Shown piece after piece: positions 5,099 to 9,243 of a stretch of 9,243 nucleotides of DNA; the stretch's first letter is position 1; every line of letters begins with the position of its first letter. The stretch covers positions 1 to 9,243 of the forward strand of contig JAFPMR010000029.1 in assembly GCA_017411235.1 (NCBI GenBank). Reading direction: 5' to 3'. The stretch is from Bacilli bacterium (GTDB lineage: Bacteria; Bacillota_I; Bacilli_A; RF39; UBA660). The translations under genes were made by a program, and so were the position numbers. Under the pieces are notes generated by a model. It was not told the DNA's origin. It searched no databases and saw only the letters and a list, made by a program, of their open reading frames with translations.

Positions 5099-5127
5099 AT
5101 TATAATATAAACAGATTTGTTTAGCAA
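5099..5127 (-). promoter_or_regulatory. Antisense RNA promoter
   Basis: On the minus strand TTGCTA (5127-5122), a 17-bp spacer and TATAAT (5104-5099) match the sigma-A consensus at 10 of 12 positions. It begins immediately after the WYL gene stop codon and points away from it, towards the toxin gene, with no ORF behind it. Confidence 0.85.
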
Positions 5128-5128
5128 A

Positions 5129-5599
5129 TTAAAATGTTTCATTTAACAGTTCAATTTCTTTAATATCTTTTAGACCAAATTGACGCATATCTTGTCTTAG
5201 TTCACAATAAGCAACACAGTACCATCCATCTTGAAATAAGAACATTTCTGCTGGATAGATTATTCTTTCTTTTAATCCAGATGATTTAGATACATATTTA
5301 ATTCTTACTTTTCTTTTTTCTTTAATACCTCTTGTAAGAATATTGTATTTATTTAAATCTTCATTAGATAGTTTTACTTTATATTTTTCTGTATTAATTC
5401 TTATTTCTTGTTTTAAGACATATCCACCATAGGGACCCATGATTGTATCTATATAGATACCTGCTTTTTCTAAGTCTTCTTTATATACTCTAATCATTCT
5501 AGGCGTTACTTCTAAAAGATTAGATAGTTCTTTGATACTATATTTTTTACCTGTAGATAGTAATTGTAACATAGTTAAGGTATTAGACAATTTTGACAT
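5129..5599 (-). CDS. Short HTH-WYL transcriptional regulator
   Basis: 156 aa. Residues 1-62 form a DeoR/HTH_11-like winged helix: LTMLQLLSTGKKYSIKELS (8-26), LLEVTPRMIRVYKEDLEKAG (28-47) and a wing with GPYGGYVL (55-62). Residues 84-155 match the core of a WYL domain: IKEKRKVRIKYVS, RIIYPAEMFLFQDGWYCVAYC (112-132, the WYL-equivalent being WYC) and RQFGLKDIKEIELL. WYL domains sense ligands, probably nucleic acid or nucleotide-like, and often control accessory or stress genes. It is half the usual length because the region between HTH and WYL and the C-terminal extension are nearly absent, yet the frame is intact with a good SD (AAGGAAGTGAT). Its stop codon abuts the antisense RNA promoter. It diverges from the zinc-ribbon gene over an interlocked promoter region that it may control (inference). 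Confidence 0.85.
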   Translation of the reverse strand: MSKLSNTLTMLQLLSTGKKYSIKELSNLLEVTPRMIRVYKEDLEKAGIYIDTIMGPYGGYVLKQEIRINTEKYKVKLSNEDLNKYNILTRGIKEKRKVRIKYVSKSSGLKERIIYPAEMFLFQDGWYCVAYCELRQDMRQFGLKDIKEIELLNETF

Positions 5600-5620
5600 A
5601 GTATCACTTCCTTGAAGTGT

Positions 5621-5649
5621 ATTATAGCAATTTTTTTGTTATAATTTAA
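5621..5649 (-). promoter_or_regulatory. Promoter of the WYL regulator gene
   Basis: The minus strand has TGCTATAAT (extended -10; TATAAT at 5626-5621) and a weak TTAAAT (5649-5644) at 17 bp. It shares nearly the same DNA with the oppositely directed zinc-ribbon promoter. Confidence 0.65.
5637..5645 (+). promoter_or_regulatory. Extended -10 promoter of the zinc-ribbon gene
   Basis: TGTTATAAT (5637-5645) is an extended -10, with no clear -35 at 17 bp. It mirrors the WYL gene -10 around a T7 tract: ATTATAGCAA and TTGTTATAAT are inverted copies with one mismatch. Confidence 0.6.
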
Positions 5650-5665
5650 GAGTAAGGTGATTAAA

Positions 5666-6040
5666 ATGAGTAGATATTGTAAGAATTGTGGCAAAGAATT
5701 AAAAATCACAGATGTTAAATGTCCTAATTGTGGTGTTGATTTAAATACTGATGCTAAGGAAGAAGAAAAGAAAGTAGAAGCAACACCTTTTGGTTTAGCT
5801 GTTTTTTCTTTGTTATTATTCACTTTACCTATTCCAGTTAATTATTTGATTACTAGATCTATGGAAACTGGTGGAGCTAAGACAGCAATAAATGTATTTT
5901 CATTTATGGTATTTTTAACTGGTGCTAGTTTATATAAGGAAGCCAGAAAAAAGGTTGATACTCCTTTTATGAGAGCAATACCAATTATTGGTTTTATTAT
6001 AATAGCAATATCATGTTTTCTTATATTTTTTAAACAATAA
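5666..6040 (+). CDS. Zinc-ribbon membrane protein of unknown function
   Basis: 124 aa from ATG 5666; an earlier in-frame GTG (5657) is part of the AAGGTG SD and is rejected. Residues 1-25 are a zinc ribbon, with C5-x2-C8 and C19-x2-C22 (YCKNCGKEL and KCPNCGVDL). A charged linker (29-38, Glu/Lys-rich) leads to about three hydrophobic segments, near 42-62, 73-90 and 103-122. The protein would sit in the cytoplasmic membrane with the ribbon most likely inside. Such zinc-ribbon plus membrane proteins are common small unknowns in Gram-positive bacteria; no catalytic motif is seen. It is transcribed alone, divergent from the WYL regulator, and ends at a bidirectional terminator. Confidence 0.8.
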   Translation: MSRYCKNCGKELKITDVKCPNCGVDLNTDAKEEEKKVEATPFGLAVFSLLLFTLPIPVNYLITRSMETGGAKTAINVFSFMVFLTGASLYKEARKKVDTPFMRAIPIIGFIIIAISCFLIFFKQ

Positions 6041-6067
6041 AAACACAAGAATTAATCTTGTGTTTTT
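6039..6067. terminator. Bidirectional terminator between convergent genes
   Basis: AAAAACACAAGA (6039-6050) and TCTTGTGTTTTT (6056-6067) form a perfect 12-bp stem with a 5-nt loop, with A and T runs making it work on both strands. The stop codon of the zinc-ribbon gene (6038-6040) overlaps its left edge, and that of the glucosaminidase gene (6068-6070) abuts its right edge. Confidence 0.9.
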
Positions 6068-7045
6068 TTATACATCATATTGTTCTAGATGATATTTATC
6101 TATAATACCTCTATATTTATCTGTAGTACTAGCATTGGGATTAGGAGTATAACCTTCTAGGAAACTACGATAGTCTTCTAATCTATTACTTCCTACACAT
6201 TCTGGATGATATAGTGATACGACATTAGCATAATCTTCTATACATTCTTCTATACTATCGTAATGTCTCATTGATTCATTACTAGGAATTATATGAGTTC
6301 CTGATGAATCCCATTGTGTAACTGTATTAACACCTGATGTTCTTTTTCTAGACCAAGTAGATGTTTGCATGTCTGGTGTTATTCTACCCATGTCAGTATT
6401 AATTCCTAAGACATTATTGTATTGTGATAATGATGAAGCATGTGTACTCATCCATCCAGATTCATTTATTATTTGAGCTAGGATTAGAGATTTTTTAATA
6501 CCATAGGTATTAGTATTTTTTACTATCTCTCCTACTTTCTTAATCCATTGCCCTCTAGCAGAATCTTCTGTATATTCTTGCCATTCATTATAAGCAGCAT
6601 CACCTAAAGCATAGAATTCACTAGCTTGAGTATTACCTAATTCTCCTGATGGAGTTATTTCTGGTGTTGTTTCTGGAGCATTAGCATGAATATCACCATT
6701 TGATTTAATTACTGGCATTGTCTTTTTACCAAATAAGTCAACAAATTCACCTTTGAAATCTACTGGTTCTGGTAGATCAGGTGCTTTAAATTCAGATAAG
6801 TTTTCTTCTAGTTCTGTTAATTCTTTTAAGTAGTTTTTAAACCAGGTATTTGAGTTAGTATGTCCTTTCTTTAGTCTTTCTATAGGTTCTTTTAGTTTAT
6901 TTTTTATTCCAATGATTTCTGGGTCATGGATTTGGCTATAATAACTACTATTAAACTCGTTGTAGATATTTTCAGCTTCTACTTTTAGTTCTTCAAGTTC
7001 AGTAGTTTTACTATTTAATGTATCGAGTTTAATATCATAGTCCAT
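6068..7045 (-). CDS. Glucosaminidase-domain cell-wall hydrolase without signal peptide
   Basis: 325 aa. The C-terminal half, about 150-325, is a GH73-like N-acetylglucosaminidase domain: YGIKKSLILAQIINESGWMS (181-200) carries the conserved AQ-x3-ESGW signature with E195 the likely catalytic acid; YNNVLGIN (209-216) corresponds to the N-x-FGIK segment; and ESMRHYDSIEECIEDYANVV (257-276) is the FRxYxSxxxSxxDY segment. It should cut the glycan strand of peptidoglycan. The N-terminus (MDYDIKLDTLNSKTTELEEL) is hydrophilic, with no signal peptide or membrane helix. Residues 10-85 read as two long helices, with W68 just after the interhelix region, somewhat like a WXG100/LXG-type secretion domain. 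A Pro/Thr-rich linker (about 119-135) joins the parts. Export by a type VII-like route is inferred. It is monocistronic, with an extended -10 promoter and an AAGAAGG SD. Confidence 0.82.
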   Translation of the reverse strand: MDYDIKLDTLNSKTTELEELKVEAENIYNEFNSSYYSQIHDPEIIGIKNKLKEPIERLKKGHTNSNTWFKNYLKELTELEENLSEFKAPDLPEPVDFKGEFVDLFGKKTMPVIKSNGDIHANAPETTPEITPSGELGNTQASEFYALGDAAYNEWQEYTEDSARGQWIKKVGEIVKNTNTYGIKKSLILAQIINESGWMSTHASSLSQYNNVLGINTDMGRITPDMQTSTWSRKRTSGVNTVTQWDSSGTHIIPSNESMRHYDSIEECIEDYANVVSLYHPECVGSNRLEDYRSFLEGYTPNPNASTTDKYRGIIDKYHLEQYDV

Positions 7046-7069
7046 ACTAAAACCTTCTTATCTTATTTT

Positions 7070-7078
7070 ATTATAACA
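7070..7078 (-). promoter_or_regulatory. Extended -10 promoter of the glucosaminidase gene
   Basis: The minus strand reads TGTTATAAT (7078-7070). The position 17 bp upstream (GTCAAA) is not a good -35 and overlaps the -35 of the divergent gene. The leader would be about 20 nt. Confidence 0.6.
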
Positions 7079-7093
7079 TAGTATTAGTTTTTT

Positions 7094-7122
7094 TTGACCT
7101 ATTATGTATGTTATGTTAGTAT
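7094..7122 (+). promoter_or_regulatory. Candidate promoter of the 208-aa protein gene
   Basis: TTGACC (7094-7099), a 17-bp spacer and TAGTAT (7117-7122), with a TG one base before the -10 that strengthens a 4/6 match. Its -35 overlaps the divergent glucosaminidase promoter, so the two may compete. Confidence 0.5.
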
Positions 7123-7148
7123 ACATCTTAGTTTTGGGGGGTGGAATT

Positions 7149-7775
7149 ATGAAAAGAGTCTTTTTACATTCTGTTAAAACTACTGGTGATATTAAAGATA
7201 TTGATGGTTCTTTAATAGATTTAGAGAAGATATTAGCTACTGGTGCTATTCTTACTAGACATAGTCAAAGATTAATAGGTTTTGGTTTTAATGGTACTAA
7301 ACATATATCTTTATCTGATTATAGTAAGAGATTTAATAATATCTATAAAGATGACCCTCAGTTTTTTGATTATACTGCTTATGCTATGTATTCAACAAAA
7401 GCTGTATCTATTATGATTGATCCTAAGAAAGTAAAATATATAGTTCCTAACCTAGTTAAACCTTTAGATATTTCTTTATTGTCTGCACTAAGAATGTTTG
7501 GTGCTGCTAATGATATGTTTAGTGAAAGAATTAGTGATTTACCTGATGAAGTACAAGTACATGGAGATATATGTGAAGATGCTTTCTGTGGTATTACGAT
7601 TCCAATTGAAGATATTAATTCTGAGTTCAGTGTTGTTAAAGTTAAAGAAGTTTATTTAAAGATAAAAGAATTATTAAAGAAATATGAATATCATTTAGGT
7701 ATTTATGATGTTGGTAATTTAAGAGAAATCACTTCAGAAAGAGATATTGAAGAGATAGTAAAAAGAAGTCATTAG
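7149..7775 (+). CDS. Unrecognised 208-aa protein, possibly ADP-ribosyltransferase-like
   Basis: I chose ATG 7149 (MKRVFLHSVK) because a G-rich SD (GGGGGGTGG) lies directly before it; the longer reading from 7104 would start upstream of or within the promoter. No family is certain. The layout of weak motifs recalls the ART fold as in DarT- or Tpt1-like proteins: an early histidine strand (VFLHSV, H7), LEKILATGAILTR (25-37, like the 'L-x-x-IL-x-x-G' helix), GFNGTKHISLSDYS (46-59), AVSIMIDP (85-92) and a late PDEVQVHGDICEDAFCGITI (132-151) with E134 as a possible catalytic Glu. The remainder is helical and charged. It is soluble, without signal peptide. It is convergent with hisS, overlapping it by 4 nt, and divergent from the cell-wall hydrolase. 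The ART idea is pattern inference only. Confidence 0.75.
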   Translation: MKRVFLHSVKTTGDIKDIDGSLIDLEKILATGAILTRHSQRLIGFGFNGTKHISLSDYSKRFNNIYKDDPQFFDYTAYAMYSTKAVSIMIDPKKVKYIVPNLVKPLDISLLSALRMFGAANDMFSERISDLPDEVQVHGDICEDAFCGITIPIEDINSEFSVVKVKEVYLKIKELLKKYEYHLGIYDVGNLREITSERDIEEIVKRSH

Positions 7776-7787
7776 ATGACTTCTTTT
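7761..7787. terminator. Bidirectional terminator whose loop holds both stop codons
   Basis: AAAAGAAGTCAT (7761-7772) and ATGACTTCTTTT (7776-7787) form a perfect 12-bp stem with a 3-nt loop TAG (7773-7775). TAG is the stop of the plus-strand gene. The hisS stop (TAA, 7774-7772 on the minus strand) uses two loop bases and one stem base. Both strands end in T4, and on the minus strand a further T (7760) precedes AC. Confidence 0.85.
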
Positions 7788-9061
7788 ATTTTGTCTAGAT
7801 CATTCATATCTATTTCATATTCTTCTCTAGTAAACATATTCTTTAATTTAAATACTTTATTAGTTATTTCATCTTCACCAAGAATTATTACATATGGTAT
7901 TTGTTCTTTGTTACAGAAATCTAATGATTTCTTTAGTTTTTTATCTTCCATTTCGATATCTATTTTATAACCTAGTAATCTTAATTCATTAGCTAGTTTT
8001 AATGATTCTACTTTAGTATTCATAGGTATGATATAGATATCAAGAGCAGATTCTTTATTTAAGTCTTCTCGATCTTTTAATAAAGCAAAGATAGATGTTA
8101 AACCAAATGAGATACCTATAGCAGGATAGATATTACCATCATCAATGAATTCTGTAATCATTTTGTCATATCTACCACCGCCACCAATAGCGCCAGTTAG
8201 TTTACCTGTTGTTTCATATACTTCAAAGACATTACCTGTATAGTAATCTTGTCCTCTAGCTAGAGATGGTGTGAAGGTTGTATATTTAAGAAGTTTTAGT
8301 TCTTTTAGATATTTAGTTAAACTATTTAATTCTTGTAAACCTTCATTTAATAATGTATTTTCTGTAGTTTTAAATCTCTTTGTTAGTTCTTTTAAATCTA
8401 GTTTAAAGTATTCTAATAATTTAGTTATTTGTTCATTATTTAAACCAATATTGGTAAATTCATTAGCTAGTTCAAATTCTGTTAGTTTGTCTATTTTATC
8501 AATTATGGTAATTGTTGGAGGAATCAATTCTTCATCTATACCTGCTTCAATAATAAGTCCTGACATTAATTTACGTGAATTGTATTTGATATTAATAGGT
8601 ATTTGTAGTTTATTGAAAGCATCTACATATAGAGATACTAATTCAGCATCAATCATCTCTCCTGATAAACCTACGACATCAACATCACATTGAGTAAATT
8701 CTCTATCTCTACCTACTTTAACTGGTCCATCTCTAAATACTTTGTTTATTTCATATCTTTTGAATGGTAGTTTTATTTCGTTTTTGTTTAGTGCAATGAA
8801 TTTAGCAAATGGTACAGTTAAGTCATAACGAAGACCTAGTTCTCTATTTCCTTGATCTCTTAGTTTATAGATTTCGTTTAGTATATCATTTGTTTCATCG
8901 TATTTACCTGCTAACATATCAAAGTAACATAGGATTGGTGTTTCGATTGGTTGATAACCGAAACGCTCAAATGTTTCTTTTAAGATACCGTTGATATAGT
9001 TTCTTATTCTTTGTTCTTTAGGTAGGAAGTCATAACCTCCTTTTACATTTTGTATTATCAT
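7772..9061 (-). CDS. hisS: Histidyl-tRNA synthetase (eukaryote/archaeal-like sequence type)
   Basis: 429 aa from ATG 9061 (MIIQNVKGGYDFLP); a longer in-frame extension to 9133 is rejected because AAGGGA lies just before this ATG and the family starts with KG-x-x-D-FLP. It charges tRNA-His with histidine. Motifs: LRYDLTVPFAKFIA (77-90); motif 2 VFRDGPVKVGRDREFTQCDVD (108-128); the histidine-specific LARGQDYYTGNVFEVY (267-282); GGGGRYD (293-299); motif 3 PAIGISFGLTSIF (313-325); and a C-terminal anticodon-binding domain from about 340 (DIYIIPM, YVIILGEDE). RYDLTVPFA, KRYEINKVFR and the C-terminal block resemble human HisRS more than E. coli HisRS. In motif 3 the usual arginine (G-L-E-R) is replaced by serine (S323). 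It overlaps the upstream gene by 4 nt (ATGA). Confidence 0.95.
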   Translation of the reverse strand: MIIQNVKGGYDFLPKEQRIRNYINGILKETFERFGYQPIETPILCYFDMLAGKYDETNDILNEIYKLRDQGNRELGLRYDLTVPFAKFIALNKNEIKLPFKRYEINKVFRDGPVKVGRDREFTQCDVDVVGLSGEMIDAELVSLYVDAFNKLQIPINIKYNSRKLMSGLIIEAGIDEELIPPTITIIDKIDKLTEFELANEFTNIGLNNEQITKLLEYFKLDLKELTKRFKTTENTLLNEGLQELNSLTKYLKELKLLKYTTFTPSLARGQDYYTGNVFEVYETTGKLTGAIGGGGRYDKMITEFIDDGNIYPAIGISFGLTSIFALLKDREDLNKESALDIYIIPMNTKVESLKLANELRLLGYKIDIEMEDKKLKKSLDFCNKEQIPYVIILGEDEITNKVFKLKNMFTREEYEIDMNDLDKIKEVI

Positions 9062-9243
9062 TTTTGTTCCCTTCTTTCTAATTCTTTTAATGTTATGTCT
9101 AGTGCTTCTTTTGGAGAAGAAGCACTTAAACATTTTAATCTTTTTCTGTTATCAAAATATTTATTTGATAATTTTTTAGCCCAACCATTATATTTATCTA
9201 TGGTAATGATTGGAATATTGGCTTGATATGCTATAGCCATTTC
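9058..9243 (-). CDS. C-terminal fragment of a probable Rossmann-fold (LOG/TIGR00725-like) protein
   Basis: The open frame continues past the window edge (a GAA codon precedes the first visible Met), so only about 61 C-terminal residues are seen. EMAIAYQANIPIITIDKYNG, then a short helix, and ASSPKEALDITLKEL near the end fit the closing part of small Rossmann proteins of the LOG/YvdD or TIGR00725 type: a glutamate-containing helix, a 'pvI' strand, then a 'speEA' helix. The glycine-rich phosphate loop that would confirm this lies outside the window. It ends TGA overlapping the hisS ATG (ATGA), so the two are translationally coupled in one operon. Confidence 0.5.
   Translation of the reverse strand, partial: EMAIAYQANIPIITIDKYNGWAKKLSNKYFDNRKRLKCLSASSPKEALDITLKELERREQK

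Noticed and set aside
5575..6048. Minus-strand open frames at 5575-5823 and 5842-6048
   Set aside because: Antisense to the zinc-ribbon gene, whose Cys pairs, SD and promoter support the plus frame.
237..7130. A 14-nt string, TAGTATACATCTTA, shared at 237-250 and 7117-7130
   Set aside because: About one such match is expected by chance in a 9-kb AT-rich window, and the two copies sit in opposite relation to the promoters.
7776..8994. Plus-strand open frames at 7776-7970, 8271-8693 and 8809-8994
   Set aside because: They lie entirely antisense to the well-conserved hisS gene, are rich in Ser/Leu/Phe typical of reverse frames, and have no SD.
4920..9060. UGA read as tryptophan (Mollicutes code)
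   Set aside because: TGA ends the upstream gene exactly in an ATGA overlap with hisS and ends the toxin ORF, and a conserved Trp checked in the YjbR protein is TGG.
9059..9133. Longer hisS start giving 24 extra basic residues
   Set aside because: The extension overlaps the upstream gene fully, whereas the internal ATG has an SD, a 4-nt ATGA overlap and the family's normal N-terminus.
1..9243. CRISPR array, tRNA, rRNA, riboswitch or T-box
   Set aside because: No regularly spaced repeats, no cloverleaf or CCA-type tRNA, and no long structured leader seen; the gene order leaves no leader in front of hisS.

Overview
The window is AT-rich and very compact. It carries AGGAGG/AGGTG-type Shine-Dalgarno (SD) sites, many extended -10 promoters (TGnTATAAT) and short U-tailed hairpin terminators. 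Together these suggest a low-GC Gram-positive (Bacillota/Mollicutes-related, probably host-associated) chromosome. TGA behaves as a stop codon and TGG encodes Trp where I checked, so the standard bacterial code applies. The lineage is inferred from sequence character only.

Layout. 1-219 (-): N-terminal part of a MerR-family regulator, with a textbook 19-bp-spacer promoter and a perfect dyad. 311-1593 (-): a small GGDEF diguanylate cyclase downstream of a MmcQ/YjbR-family protein, together as an operon. 1653-3123 (-): three unrecognised genes (355, 55 and 76 aa) rich in predicted coiled coil; the 55-aa one fills an apparent gap at 1873-2040. 3177-4735 (-): a SIS-domain protein translationally coupled to a HAM1/RdgB-type NTP pyrophosphatase.

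4736-5128 looks like an empty gap but is the most interesting part. It holds a complete, compact candidate type I toxin-antitoxin locus: a strong + strand promoter, a 30-aa hydrophobic peptide gene with a very strong but masked SD, a convergent - strand antisense RNA with its own consensus promoter and intrinsic terminator, and a set of repeats that let the toxin mRNA 5' end pair with its own 3' end and with the antisense RNA.

5129-5599 (-): a short HTH-WYL regulator. 5666-6040 (+): a zinc-ribbon membrane protein, divergent from the WYL gene and sharing an interlocked promoter region with it. 6068-7045 (-): a glucosaminidase-domain protein with no signal peptide and a helical N-terminus. 7149-7775 (+): a 208-aa protein with a faint ADP-ribosyltransferase-like pattern. 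7772-9061 (-): histidyl-tRNA synthetase of the eukaryote/archaeal-like sequence type. 9058-9243 (-): the C-terminus of a probable Rossmann-fold (LOG/TIGR00725-like) protein overlapping hisS by 4 nt.

How they fit together: most of the window is housekeeping and small regulatory genes in short operons separated by terminators that overlap stop codons. The accessory-looking pieces are the type I toxin-antitoxin candidate, the coiled-coil trio, the cell-wall hydrolase and the ART-like protein.
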